Origin: an uncultured Lachnospiraceae bacterium
GTDB taxonomy: Bacteria; Bacillota; Clostridia; Lachnospirales; Lachnospiraceae
Direction of reading: 5' to 3'
Assembly (NCBI GenBank): GCA_947172705.1
Contig: CAMWCA010000001.1
Location: forward strand, 62,001-126,000
Length of the DNA stretch: 64,000 nucleotides
The position numbers and the translations under genes are program-made. Of the stretch, positions 34,369 through 43,448 are shown one piece after another. Positions within the stretch are counted from its first letter, which is position 1. Every line of letters starts with the position of its first letter. Below the pieces are notes generated by a model that was not told where the DNA came from, ran no database searches, and saw only the letters and a list, made by a program, of their open reading frames with translations.

Positions 34369-36021
34369 ATGGAAAAAAGCTCTTTGTCTAAACTTGAAAA
34401 AATATTGAGATGGGTGTTTTTGAGTCTGGCATTGGTGGTGGTGGGAGGAGTCCTGAAGCTGGTTCAGATGGACAGCCATAAACCTTATGTGACGGTGACG
34501 GAAGAAGAGGAACAGGAAGGGGAGCAGGGAGAGTATGACTGGGAACAGGGGCTTTCCGATGAAACCTACTGGCTTCCTGACTATTGCAGGCTTTATGAGG
34601 AACTGCCTGATATTACCTTTACGGATACAGAGGGAAAGGAACATTCGATCAGGGAATGGAAAGGTAAGGCGGTGGCGCTGGTTTTCTGGGCAAGCTGGTG
34701 TGAGGACTGCGGCAGGCAGATGCCGGAGATGAAGGCTTATGAGGAATTAGCGAAAGAGTATGGGGAGGTAGAATTTTTATACATCAATAAAACAGACGGT
34801 ACAAAGGAAACAAGAGAGAGCGCGGAAGCCTATTTTCAGTCTCTGGGATTAGAAGGAGAGCTGTATTATGATATTTCCCTCCGGGCTTACGATATGCTGG
34901 GAGTGCACAATATTCCCACCACGCTGTTTCTGAATCGGGAAGGTATACTGACTGCATGGTCTGTGAAGCAGATCGAAAAGGCTTCTGTGTTTCAGGCGTT
35001 GATGAAGAATGCCTGGGAAGGGAGCGCAAGGGTAACGGCGGCTTTTGTGGCAGATCATATGATGGATGAGGAGGGCGGAATTCATTCCTCCTACCTGCCA
35101 GGGGATGGCAGAGATGGAGAGGTACTAAGCGAAAGTCAGGGCTTAGGGCTTTTGTACGCAGTGGAAAGCCAGGACCAGGAGCTGTTTGACCATCTTCTTT
35201 CTTATGTAAAGACCAAAATGTGGAACAGAGGATTGAGCGCATGGCGGGTGGAGGGAGACGAGCCCAGCGAGGTTAATGCGCTGATCGATGATTTCAGGAT
35301 TTACAGAGCGTTGCTGGGAGCCCAGGCTTTGTGGGGAGGATATCAGGAGGAGACAGCATTATGCGAGTTTGGGCTCCTGGATCGGGGAATCGACGGCAAG
35401 CGGTATGCAGACTTCTTTGACTCCAAAAATATGGAGTATGCTTCCAGATTTACACTGTGCTACGGGGATCTTCAGGGAATGGAACTTTTAAGCCAAAGAA
35501 CAGGCAGCGCCAAAGCAAAATCTGCCTATGAGGATGCGGCGGAGCTCCTGGAGCGCGGGCAGATTAGCAATGAATTCCCTCTGTATTACAGCTGGTATAA
35601 TTATGACAGACAGCGATATGAAAACGATGACCTGAACACGGCAGAGGCGATGATGACCCTTCTGCACCTTGCCAGGGAGGAAAAATTGAAAAACAATACC
35701 ATTGAATGGCTGAAAAGACAGATGGCAGGGGAGGGCATGAAGGCACGGTATGACACCAGCGGCAAGGTGGTAAAAGGATATGACTATGAGTCCACGGCGG
35801 TGTATGCCATCATTGTCATGATAGCGGATGAAATCGGAGACGGAGGTCTTCGATCACAGGCGTTGAATAAAATGGAGAAAATGCATATTATTGATGAGGA
35901 GCTGCCTTATAACGGCGCCTATGGAATGGAGGATGGCAGTGGAATTACTTCCTTTGATCAATTGATGCCCATGCTTGCCTGTGAGAAAATAGCGCCTGCC
36001 GGGGTAAAAGAGAAGGAATAG
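34369..36021 (+). CDS. Extracellular thioredoxin-like / GH8-like glycosidase fusion
   Basis: A 550-residue protein. One N-terminal membrane helix (~14-33) anchors it outside the cell. Residues ~78-205 are a TlpA/ResA-type thioredoxin domain with the redox motif WC111-E-D-C114 and cis-Pro region NIPTTLFL. Residues ~215-540 resemble family 8 glycoside hydrolases (cellulase BcsZ): SE255SQGLGLLYAVESQD matches the general-acid motif, and NALIDDFRIYRALL (D307-D308) fits the conserved Asp motif. BcsZ-type enzymes trim the polymer during export. The fusion to a thioredoxin is unusual. The gene is the last of the cluster, 16 bp after its neighbour and followed by a terminator. The alternative for the C-domain is a non-catalytic alpha/alpha barrel. 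Confidence 0.8.
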   Translation: MEKSSLSKLEKILRWVFLSLALVVVGGVLKLVQMDSHKPYVTVTEEEEQEGEQGEYDWEQGLSDETYWLPDYCRLYEELPDITFTDTEGKEHSIREWKGKAVALVFWASWCEDCGRQMPEMKAYEELAKEYGEVEFLYINKTDGTKETRESAEAYFQSLGLEGELYYDISLRAYDMLGVHNIPTTLFLNREGILTAWSVKQIEKASVFQALMKNAWEGSARVTAAFVADHMMDEEGGIHSSYLPGDGRDGEVLSESQGLGLLYAVESQDQELFDHLLSYVKTKMWNRGLSAWRVEGDEPSEVNALIDDFRIYRALLGAQALWGGYQEETALCEFGLLDRGIDGKRYADFFDSKNMEYASRFTLCYGDLQGMELLSQRTGSAKAKSAYEDAAELLERGQISNEFPLYYSWYNYDRQRYENDDLNTAEAMMTLLHLAREEKLKNNTIEWLKRQMAGEGMKARYDTSGKVVKGYDYESTAVYAIIVMIADEIGDGGLRSQALNKMEKMHIIDEELPYNGAYGMEDGSGITSFDQLMPMLACEKIAPAGVKEKE

Positions 36022-36031
36022 TTTTGTTTTT

Positions 36032-36093
36032 AAAAAAAGAGAGCTGTTGCAAAAGTAGATGAATGATCTGCCGGAGCAGCAGCTTTCTTTTTT
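36032..36093 (+). terminator. Terminator of the exopolysaccharide cluster
   Basis: AAAAAAAGAGAGCTGTTGC (36032-36050) pairs with 36076-36093 (GCAGCAGCTTTCTTTTTT) allowing a G-U pair. A-tract and T-tract flank the stem. Confidence 0.65.
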
Positions 36094-36292
36094 GTGCTTT
36101 TTTATAAATTCGTGAAAATGCATAAATTGAAAAGATGATTTTAAGCAATTACGACGAAAAAGGTGATTTGCATCATTTTTTGGCGTATTTGCTATGAATT
36201 TAGTAATTTAGTCAATAGTATGTAATTAAATTCACAAACAATAAAACAAAAAACCAGCTAAATTTAGAAAAATATGGTTGAGGAGGAAGAAT
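36094..36292 (+). promoter_or_regulatory. AT-rich control region of the sugar/nucleoside operon
   Basis: About 200 gene-free bases. They hold the palindrome CTAAATTTAG (36258-36267), GAATTTAG at 36196 followed by AATTTAG eight bases on, and TTAAATTC near 36226, resembling the TAAATTTA motifs in the lacI promoter. TTGCAT (36168-36173) with TATGAA (36193-36198) is a possible but poorly spaced promoter (19 bp). AGGAGGA precedes the ATG at 36293. Confidence 0.4.
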
Positions 36293-37696
36293 ATGGACAG
36301 AATCAAATTGGGATTTGCGCCCACTCGCAGAAGTATATTCAGCGCACCTGACGCCTTAAAATACAAAGGGCTGACGGCTGGGCGGTTAAAGGAGCTTGGA
36401 ATCAATTTTGTTGATATCGATGATATAAATGAGGAAGGTCTTCTTTATGACGACAAAGATGTAATAAAAGTTGTGGAAAAGTTTCAAGCCGCAGGGGTGG
36501 ATGGACTTTTTCTTCCTCACTGCAATTTTGGAACGGAATATGTCTGTGCAAGGCTGGCGAAGGCATTGAATCTCCCGGTGCTTTTGTGGGGGCCTTTGGA
36601 TGAAAGACCGGAAGAGAACGGCGAGCGGCTGAGGGACACCCAGTGCGGGCTGTTTGCTACCGGCAAGGTGCTCAGAAGATTTCAGGTTCCTTTTACCTAT
36701 ATGACAAACTGCCGGTTGGAAGATCCGGTATTTGAAAGAGGATTGAGGGATTTTATTGCCGTTTGCAATGTAGTGAAAACCTTTCGGAATATCCGTATTC
36801 TACAGATCGCTCCCCGTCCCTTTGATTTTTGGTCTACCATGTGCAACGAAGGAGAGCTTTTAGAGAAGTTTAATATTCAGTTATCCCCGATTCCTATGAC
36901 GGAGCTGACCCAGGCGGTAAAGGCGGCGAAGGAAGAGGAAGCAAAAATGCGGGATATGCTTGCCTACATACATAAAAATATGGAGGTACAGATTGGGGAG
37001 GAGGAAACAAGGAAGGTAGCTGCGCTTGCCCTGGCGATGGAGGAACTGACCGGAAAATACGGCTGTCAGGCGGCGGCAATTCAATGCTGGAACGCGCTGC
37101 AGACGGAGCTTGGGATTATGCCCTGCGCAGCCAATGCGATTTTAAATGAAAAAGGAATTCCGGTGGTTTGTGAAACAGATATCCACGGAGCCGTTACGGC
37201 GCTGCTGGTGGAAGCGGCGGGAATGGGAGAAACAAGGAGCTTTTTTGCAGACTGGACCATCCGCCATCCTGACGTGGAAAACGGAGAACTGCTCCAGCAC
37301 TGCGGTCCTTGGCCGCTCTCAGTGGCAAAGGAGAAACCAAGGCTTACTTATCCCCTTGCTTTTGACCACCCGGGAAGTCTTACGGCGGAGGCAAAACACG
37401 GCGAAGTTACCTTATGCCGGTTTGACGGCGACAATGGAGAATATTCTCTGCTCTTGGGAAATGCCAAAGGAGTGGAAGGACCTAAGGGAATGGGGACTTA
37501 TCTGTGGGTTGAGGTGGAAAATATCAAAAGGCTGGAAGCAAAGATCGTGGAGGGACCTTATATCCACCACTGCGTAGGCATACATAAAAATGTGGTTCCG
37601 GTATTGTATGAGGCATGTAAATATATGGGCATAAAACCGGATTTGTACGACCCTGTGGAGGAGAATGTGAAAGCATATCTGCGAGGAGAAGAATAA
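36293..37696 (+). CDS. L-fucose/L-arabinose isomerase-family protein
   Basis: A 467-residue cytoplasmic protein with the layout of the fucose/arabinose isomerase superfamily: N-terminal Rossmann-like region (KLGFAPTRRS, GVDGLFLPHCNFGTEYV), a middle domain (FWSTMCNEGELLEKFNI) and a C-terminal metal-site region (CETDIHGAVTALL; a Glu/Asp/His set is expected there; VGIHKNVVPVLYEA). Such enzymes interconvert aldose and ketose sugars with Mn2+. The exact sugar is unknown. The ATG at 36293 is 5 nt from AGGAGGA. It is the first gene of an operon with transketolase, FGGY kinase and a sugar ABC transporter, suggesting conversion of an imported aldose to a ketose for phosphorylation. Confidence 0.85.
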   Translation: MDRIKLGFAPTRRSIFSAPDALKYKGLTAGRLKELGINFVDIDDINEEGLLYDDKDVIKVVEKFQAAGVDGLFLPHCNFGTEYVCARLAKALNLPVLLWGPLDERPEENGERLRDTQCGLFATGKVLRRFQVPFTYMTNCRLEDPVFERGLRDFIAVCNVVKTFRNIRILQIAPRPFDFWSTMCNEGELLEKFNIQLSPIPMTELTQAVKAAKEEEAKMRDMLAYIHKNMEVQIGEEETRKVAALALAMEELTGKYGCQAAAIQCWNALQTELGIMPCAANAILNEKGIPVVCETDIHGAVTALLVEAAGMGETRSFFADWTIRHPDVENGELLQHCGPWPLSVAKEKPRLTYPLAFDHPGSLTAEAKHGEVTLCRFDGDNGEYSLLLGNAKGVEGPKGMGTYLWVEVENIKRLEAKIVEGPYIHHCVGIHKNVVPVLYEACKYMGIKPDLYDPVEENVKAYLRGEE

Positions 37697-37726
37697 ATCA
37701 ATAATTGACAAGGCGGAGGAAGCAAT

Positions 37727-38560
37727 ATGAAGAATTTAAAGGCGCTTGCCTACAAACTGCGGGAAGATGCGGTTGATATGATTGTTGCAGGAAAAACAGG
37801 GCATATCGGCGGCGATATGAGCATTATGGAAATTTTAACAGAGCTTTATTTTGAACAGATGAATATCGGTCCGGAAAACTGGGATGATCCGGACAGGGAC
37901 AGATTTGTCCTGAGCAAGGGACATTCCATGGAAGCTTACTATGCGGTGCTTGCCGAAAAGGGGTTTCTGGACAGGGAGGAAGTGATTGCGAATTTCAGCA
38001 AATTTGGTTCTAAATATATCGGACATCCCAATAATAAGCTTCCGGGAATAGAAATGAATTCGGGATCTCTGGGGCATGGTTTGCCCACCTCTGTGGGAAT
38101 GGCGATTGCGGGGAAGAAAAACGGGCAAAGCTACAGAGTTTATACGGTAATGGGGGATGGGGAACTGGCGGAAGGCTCCGTGTGGGAAGGCGCTATGGCG
38201 GCAAGCCACTATCATTTGGATAATCTGTGCGCCGTGGTTGACAGAAATCGGCTGCAGATCTCGGGAACCACCGAGGAGGTCATGGGACAGGATGATCTTC
38301 ATGAGAGATTTCGTTCCTTTGGCTGGCATGTGATCGATGTGGCGGACGGAAATGATATTGATCAGCTCAGACAGGCATTTCAGGAGGCCAGGGGGACGAA
38401 AGGAAAACCCACGGTGTTGATTGCAAACACGGTAAAGGGAAAAGGCTCCCCGGTGATGGAAAATAATGTCGGATGGCATCATAAAGTACCCAGTGCAGAA
38501 GAGCTGCAGCAGATCAGGCAGGATCTAAAGGAGAGAAGGGAGGAGGCACTTCATGAATAA
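37727..38560 (+). CDS. Transketolase, N-terminal (thiamine-diphosphate) subunit
   Basis: A 277-residue protein equal to the first half of transketolase. Visible are GHIGGDMSIMEILTELYF, SKGHSMEAYYAVLAEKG, GSLGHGLPTSVGMA and GDGELAEGSVWEGAM with the diphosphate/Mg-binding GDG motif, and later HKVPSAEEL. Transketolase transfers two-carbon ketol units between pentose, hexose and triose phosphates. The C-terminal half is encoded by the next gene, which overlaps by 8 bp; such split transketolases are common in Clostridia. In this locus it would feed the kinase product into central metabolism. Confidence 0.92.
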   Translation: MKNLKALAYKLREDAVDMIVAGKTGHIGGDMSIMEILTELYFEQMNIGPENWDDPDRDRFVLSKGHSMEAYYAVLAEKGFLDREEVIANFSKFGSKYIGHPNNKLPGIEMNSGSLGHGLPTSVGMAIAGKKNGQSYRVYTVMGDGELAEGSVWEGAMAASHYHLDNLCAVVDRNRLQISGTTEEVMGQDDLHERFRSFGWHVIDVADGNDIDQLRQAFQEARGTKGKPTVLIANTVKGKGSPVMENNVGWHHKVPSAEELQQIRQDLKERREEALHE

Positions 38561-39491
38561 AATAGCGGATAAACAGGTTATTTGCGATGTACTTTTAGAG
38601 CATGGAAGAAGGGACAGGGATGTAATGGTTCTCTGCAGCGATTCCAGAGGAAGCGCTTCCCTTACGCCTTTTGCAAAGGAACTGCCGGAGCAGTTTGTGG
38701 AGGTTGGAATTGCGGAGCAGAATCTGGTAAGCATTGCGGCGGGGCTGGCGAGATGCGGGAAAAAGCCCTATGCAGTTTCTCCTGCAAGCTTTTTATCCAC
38801 CAGAAGCTATGAGCAGTGCAAGGTGGATGTGGCGTATTCAGGCACAAATGTGAAACTCATCGGTATCAGCGGAGGCGTCAGCTACGGTGCGCTGGGAATG
38901 AGCCATCATTCGGCGCAGGACATAGCGGCAATGTCGGCGATTCCCAATATGAGGGTTTATCTTCCCAGCGACAGATGGCAGACGAGATGTCTGATGGAGG
39001 CGCTTTTGGAGGATGAAGAACCGGCATATATCAGAGTGGGAAGAAATGCGGTGGAGGATGTTTATGGGGAAGAAAAGGTTCCCTTTCAGATGAACAAAGC
39101 CACTGTTGTGACAGAAGGAAAGGATATTACATTTATCGCCTGCGGAGAGCTGGTAAAGCCCGCAGCCGATGCGGCGGCAGCTTTAAGGGAAAAGGGGATT
39201 TCTGCAAGGGTGCTGGATATGTACTGTTTAAAGCCTATGGATGAGGAAAGCGTCGTCAAAGCGGCAAAGGAGACAAAGGCAGTGATCACAATGGAAGAAC
39301 ACGCTCCCTATGGAGGGCTTGGCGCCCGGGTCAGCCAGATCGTGGGAAGCCATTGTCCCAGAAAGGTGATCAATCTTGCCCTGCCGGATGCGCCGGTGAT
39401 TACCGGAACGTCCGGGGAAGTGTTTGACTACTACGGGTTAAATGCGGAGAATCTTGTAAAAACCGCGCAAAAGGTATTACAGGATGTGTAG
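38553..39491 (+). CDS. Transketolase, C-terminal subunit
   Basis: A 312-residue protein matching the pyrimidine-binding and C-terminal domains: EVGIAEQNLVSIAAGLA contains the catalytic Glu that activates thiamine diphosphate, and SGGVSYGALGMSHHSAQDIA and MEEHAPYGGLG are typical. It pairs with the N-terminal subunit to make the active site at their interface. GGGAGGAGG lies 6-8 nt before the ATG and overlaps the end of the upstream gene. Its own stop overlaps the kinase start by 8 bp, so the three genes are translationally linked. Confidence 0.92.
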   Translation: MNKIADKQVICDVLLEHGRRDRDVMVLCSDSRGSASLTPFAKELPEQFVEVGIAEQNLVSIAAGLARCGKKPYAVSPASFLSTRSYEQCKVDVAYSGTNVKLIGISGGVSYGALGMSHHSAQDIAAMSAIPNMRVYLPSDRWQTRCLMEALLEDEEPAYIRVGRNAVEDVYGEEKVPFQMNKATVVTEGKDITFIACGELVKPAADAAAALREKGISARVLDMYCLKPMDEESVVKAAKETKAVITMEEHAPYGGLGARVSQIVGSHCPRKVINLALPDAPVITGTSGEVFDYYGLNAENLVKTAQKVLQDV

Positions 39492-40986
39492 CTATATTCT
39501 GTCGGTGGATCAAAGCACCCAGGGAACCAAAGGGCTTTTGTTCGATGAAAATGGGAAAGTGCTGGCACGCGCCCACCGTCAGCACAGGCAGATGATCGAC
39601 CACAGGGGATGGGTGGAGCACGACCCAAAAGAGATTTTAAGGAATACCATTCTGGTGTGCAGGGATGTGATGGAAAAGGCGGGGGTTCCCAGTGAAAAAG
39701 TCCGGGCAATGGGAATCTCCAATCAGCGGGAGACCGCAGTGGCGTGGAACAGAGAAACAGGAGAGCCTATCTGCAATGCCATCGTATGGCAATGTGCAAG
39801 AGCGCGGAAGATCTGTGAGACCCATCAGGAGGAAGCGGAAGAAATACGTTTAAAGACAGGGCTAAGACTGTCGCCCTATTTCCCGGCGGCTAAATTTGAA
39901 TGGATTATGAAATATGTACCGGAAGGGGAAAAGCTGGCAAAACAGGGAAAGCTTGCCCTGGGAACCATAGACAGCTGGCTGGTTTACAGTCTTTCTCAGG
40001 AGAAAAATTTTAAGACCGATTATTCCAACGCTTCCAGGACGCAGCTTTTTCATCTAAAGGAGCTGTGCTGGGACAGAGAACTTTGCAGAAGCTTTGGGAT
40101 ACCGGAAAATGCCCTGCCTGAGGTTTCCATGTCCGATAGCTGCTTTGGCGTTACCGATCTGTCCGGCGTGTTAAAGAAACAAATTCCCATTATGGGGGTA
40201 ATAGGGGACAGCCACGGCGCGTTGTTTGGTCAGAACTGCCTGCAAAAGGGGCAGCTGAAGGCGACCTATGGAACCGGTTCGTCGGTGATGATGAATCTGG
40301 GGGAACAGCCGGTTATGACCGATTCGGGAATTGTAACCAGCCTTGCCTGGGGAAGGAAGCAAAAGGTGCAGTATGTGCTGGAAGGGAATTTAAATTATAC
40401 CGGCGCAGTGGTCAGATGGATGAAGGAGGTTGGTCTGATCCAAAAGGAAAAGGAATCAGGAGAGCTTGCGGCAAAAGCCAACAGGCAGGATCGAACCTAT
40501 TTTATCCCCGCATTTACAGGGCTTGGGGCGCCTTATTGGGATGCTGACGCTACCGGTTTAATGACGGGTATCACAAGAACCACAGGAAGAAATGAAATGG
40601 TAAAGGCGTGTCTGGAAAGCATCGCTTATCAGATTACAGATCTGATCGATCTGATGCGGCGGGAATCGGGATACGAAATCAGAGAACTCAGGGTGGACGG
40701 CGGTCCTACGGCAAACTCTTATCTGATGCAGTTTCAAAGCGATCTGTCGGAAGCGGTGCTGAGGATACCGGAGCTGGAGGAATTATCCGCTATGGGCGCC
40801 GCTTATCTCGCCGGAATCTCAGCGGGAATTTATGACGAGAAGGAGATATTTGAGCATATTTCCTACAGAGAATATCACCCACAAATGGGAAAGGAAAGGG
40901 TGAACAGGCTAAAGAGCGGATGGCGGGGAGCGATAGGACAGGTATTGGCACATGGAGGGAAACAGGAGGGTGTTTATGGAGCATGA
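39484..40986 (+). CDS. FGGY-family carbohydrate kinase
   Basis: A 500-residue kinase of the FGGY family (sugar and glycerol kinases). ATP-site motif 1 VDQSTQGTKGLLFDENG, the glycerol-kinase-like GISNQRETAVAWNRETG and NAIVWQCARA, TYGTGSSVMMNLG, LGAPYWDADATG and RVDGGPTANSYLMQF are seen. The substrate-contact segments resemble GlpK, yet the gene has no glycerol genes nearby; with an isomerase and transketolase beside it, a ketose (ribulose- or xylulose-type) substrate is likelier (inference). The start overlaps the transketolase stop, and the next gene starts inside its 3' end. Confidence 0.88.
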   Translation: MCSYILSVDQSTQGTKGLLFDENGKVLARAHRQHRQMIDHRGWVEHDPKEILRNTILVCRDVMEKAGVPSEKVRAMGISNQRETAVAWNRETGEPICNAIVWQCARARKICETHQEEAEEIRLKTGLRLSPYFPAAKFEWIMKYVPEGEKLAKQGKLALGTIDSWLVYSLSQEKNFKTDYSNASRTQLFHLKELCWDRELCRSFGIPENALPEVSMSDSCFGVTDLSGVLKKQIPIMGVIGDSHGALFGQNCLQKGQLKATYGTGSSVMMNLGEQPVMTDSGIVTSLAWGRKQKVQYVLEGNLNYTGAVVRWMKEVGLIQKEKESGELAAKANRQDRTYFIPAFTGLGAPYWDADATGLMTGITRTTGRNEMVKACLESIAYQITDLIDLMRRESGYEIRELRVDGGPTANSYLMQFQSDLSEAVLRIPELEELSAMGAAYLAGISAGIYDEKEIFEHISYREYHPQMGKERVNRLKSGWRGAIGQVLAHGGKQEGVYGA

Positions 40987-42475
40987 GGTTTTATTGGATA
41001 TTCAACATGTATCAAAAAGCTTTGGTCTGACCCAGGCGCTGAAGGATGTCTCCTTTCAGGTAAGACAGGGAGAAGTAAGAGGTATTATCGGCGAGAACGG
41101 ATCGGGAAAAAGCACGATTTCAAACATCGTTGCAGGCATATACGCCAAAGATGAAGGTATCATCCGATTGAACGGAAAGGAACTGCATGCAGCCACAGCA
41201 GTGGAAGCGGAGGCGGAAGGAATTGCCCTGATCGTTCAGGAGATCGGCACCATTGGAGATATTTCGGTTGCTTCCAATATTTTTCTGGGAAATGAAAAAT
41301 GCTTTGGCAGCAGAGGATTCATCAATCATCGGGAAATGAACAGGGAAGCGAAAAAAGCGTTGGAAATGATCGGAGTTGATACCATTGCGCCGGAAGTCAG
41401 GACCGACCGGTATAATCTGGAAGAGCGGAAAATTGTTGAGATTGCCAAAGCTTTTTATATTCATCCCCGTCTGCTGATCGTTGATGAAACAGCCAACGCT
41501 TTGTCCTCCCACGGACGGAAGATTTTATATTCGGTAATTGAAGCGGTAAAGAAATATGGAGGAACCGTTTTATTTATTACCCATGACCTGGAGGAACTGA
41601 TCAAAATATGCGACAGCGTGACCATTCTGCGGGACGGCGTATACATTGATACCTGTTATGGCGGCGATATGCACATCAATGAATTAAAGGTGAAAATGGT
41701 GGGAAGGGAGATGAGCGACCACTATTACAGAGCTGATGCGGAGGGCAGCAGGGGGGAACAGGTAGTCATGCGGGTGGAGAATGTTTTTACCAGTATGCTT
41801 AAGGATGTCACCCTGGAGCTGCATGAGGGAGAAATTTTGGGGCTTGGAGGTTTGTCGGACTGTGGTATGCATGAGCTGGGACGTCTTATGTTTGGGCTGG
41901 ATCAGCCTTACGCGGGAAAAGTAATATGCGCCGGAGACGCACAGCGGCTGAAAAATCCGGTACATGCCATTAAGTGCGGAATTGGGTATGTTTCCAAGAA
42001 CCGTGATACAGAGGCGGTGATTCTTCAGGACAGCGTAAAAAATAACGTATGCCTTTGCAGCCTGGACAAGATATCAAAGCTTGGATTTGCAACACCTTTG
42101 CAGGAAAACAGATTTGCGGACCAGTGGATACAAAAACTAAAGGTAAAAGTAAATCATCGGGGAGAATATGTGGCTTCCCTGAGCGGCGGAAATAAACAAA
42201 AGGTGGTTTTGGCAAAATGGCTGGGACGGGGATCGCGGATATTAATTTTTGACTGTCCCACCAGAGGCATCGACATTGGCGTAAAAGAGGCGATCTATCA
42301 TTTGATGGAAGAGCTTAAGGAGCAGGGACATGCGATTTTGCTGATTTCAGAGGAACTTCCGGAGCTGATTGGAATGTCCGACCGGATTCTCATCATGAAG
42401 GACGGAAAGATTGTCTGCGAGACCATGCGGGGACCGGAAATTACGGAATCCCTGCTGATTAAGGAAATGATATAG
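40976..42475 (+). CDS. Sugar ABC transporter, double ATPase (RbsA/MglA type)
   Basis: A 499-residue protein with two tandem ATPase domains. Domain 1 has Walker A GENGSGKST (~residue 39), but its signature reads YNLEERKIVEIAKAF in place of LSxGQ, and its Walker B is LIVDETANALSS, not DEPT. Domain 2 lacks a regular Walker A (GLGGLSDCGMHELG) but has LSGGNKQKVVLAKWL and FDCPTRGIDIG. Loss of the second Walker A is usual in RbsA-type proteins; the altered first signature is less usual. ATG at 40976 has AGGAGGG 5 nt upstream and overlaps the kinase stop by 11 bp. It drives the two permeases encoded at 42492 and 44763. Confidence 0.9.
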   Translation: MEHEVLLDIQHVSKSFGLTQALKDVSFQVRQGEVRGIIGENGSGKSTISNIVAGIYAKDEGIIRLNGKELHAATAVEAEAEGIALIVQEIGTIGDISVASNIFLGNEKCFGSRGFINHREMNREAKKALEMIGVDTIAPEVRTDRYNLEERKIVEIAKAFYIHPRLLIVDETANALSSHGRKILYSVIEAVKKYGGTVLFITHDLEELIKICDSVTILRDGVYIDTCYGGDMHINELKVKMVGREMSDHYYRADAEGSRGEQVVMRVENVFTSMLKDVTLELHEGEILGLGGLSDCGMHELGRLMFGLDQPYAGKVICAGDAQRLKNPVHAIKCGIGYVSKNRDTEAVILQDSVKNNVCLCSLDKISKLGFATPLQENRFADQWIQKLKVKVNHRGEYVASLSGGNKQKVVLAKWLGRGSRILIFDCPTRGIDIGVKEAIYHLMEELKEQGHAILLISEELPELIGMSDRILIMKDGKIVCETMRGPEITESLLIKEMI

Positions 42476-42491
42476 GAAGGGAGATGTGAGG

Positions 42492-43445
42492 ATGAAAGCA
42501 AACAATGAGAAAAAAGGAATGGAACTGTTTATCAACATCTTTCCCTTTATCAGTCTGATCGTGGTGTTTGCAGGATTTGCCCTCTTAAGCGGAGGACGCA
42601 CGCTGGATATGACCAATTGTCGGAAAATTTTTGAGCAGTCTTTTACCCTGCTGCTTGTGGCTGGGGCGGCGGTGTTTCTTTTGTCTCAGAACTGCCTGGA
42701 TATGTCGGTGGGAGCCGCCATCGGAATGACGGGAGTGGTAGCGGCGCTGGTTTCAAAGATCAATATACCCCTGGCATTTTTCGCGGCGCTGGGGGTAGGA
42801 TTGCTGATCGGTCTGATCAACGGCGTTTTGCATGGTGTGCTGGGAATCAATGCCATGATCGCTACTCTGGCAATGTCTTTTATTTTGAGAGGTCTGCTGC
42901 TGATCGTGTGCAAGTCGGGAACTGTGGGTATTGCGGTAAAAATGTACGATCTGGATGAGGTGGGGCTGAAGCTTGCCGTATGCCTGGCGTTTCTTGTGGC
43001 GGCATGGCTGCTCTTTCAATTTCACAGCTATGGAAAACAATGCCGGGCGGTGGGAGCAGGAGAAACGGCGGCAGTTCAGTCGGGCATCCGCATTACTTTT
43101 ATTAAGGTGATCAGCTATGTGCTTATGGGTGCAGCGACGGGAATTGCAGGATTTTTCACAGTAATCCGTACCGGTGCGGCAATGTACAATACAGGAAATA
43201 TGGTGGAATTTGATATTTTGATTGCCCTGATTTTAGGAGGAATGCCCATCAACGGAGGTGCAGATTCCAGATTCCGCAGCGCGGTGATCGGGGTTTTGAT
43301 TCTCGGTATTTTAAACAACGGCATGGTTTTGCTGGGGCTGGACACTTATCCTCAGTTGATTACAAAGGGTATTATTTTCATTCTTGTTCTGGCAATGACT
43401 TTTACCATCAGAAATAAGATCAATCGTGGCAAGAAAACGGCATAA
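42492..43445 (+). CDS. Sugar ABC transporter permease 1 (RbsC-like)
   Basis: About 317 residues with eight to ten membrane helices and the BPD_transp_2 motifs of ribose/sugar permeases: QNCLDMSVGAAIGMTGVVAA, GLINGVLHGVLGINAMIATL, and GGMPINGGADSRFRSAVIGV near the C-terminus. The start ATG at 42492 is 8 nt from AGGAAGGGAG; an in-frame GTG six bases earlier sits too near that site. It pairs with the second permease at 44763 in a heterodimeric channel. Confidence 0.9.
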   Translation: MKANNEKKGMELFINIFPFISLIVVFAGFALLSGGRTLDMTNCRKIFEQSFTLLLVAGAAVFLLSQNCLDMSVGAAIGMTGVVAALVSKINIPLAFFAALGVGLLIGLINGVLHGVLGINAMIATLAMSFILRGLLLIVCKSGTVGIAVKMYDLDEVGLKLAVCLAFLVAAWLLFQFHSYGKQCRAVGAGETAAVQSGIRITFIKVISYVLMGAATGIAGFFTVIRTGAAMYNTGNMVEFDILIALILGGMPINGGADSRFRSAVIGVLILGILNNGMVLLGLDTYPQLITKGIIFILVLAMTFTIRNKINRGKKTA

Positions 43446-43448
43446 AGC

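Noticed and set aside
36196..36233. Short AATTTAG repeats as part of a repeat array
   Set aside because: The copies are too short, irregularly spaced and in AT-rich DNA; they fit operator half-sites or chance better than a CRISPR-like array.
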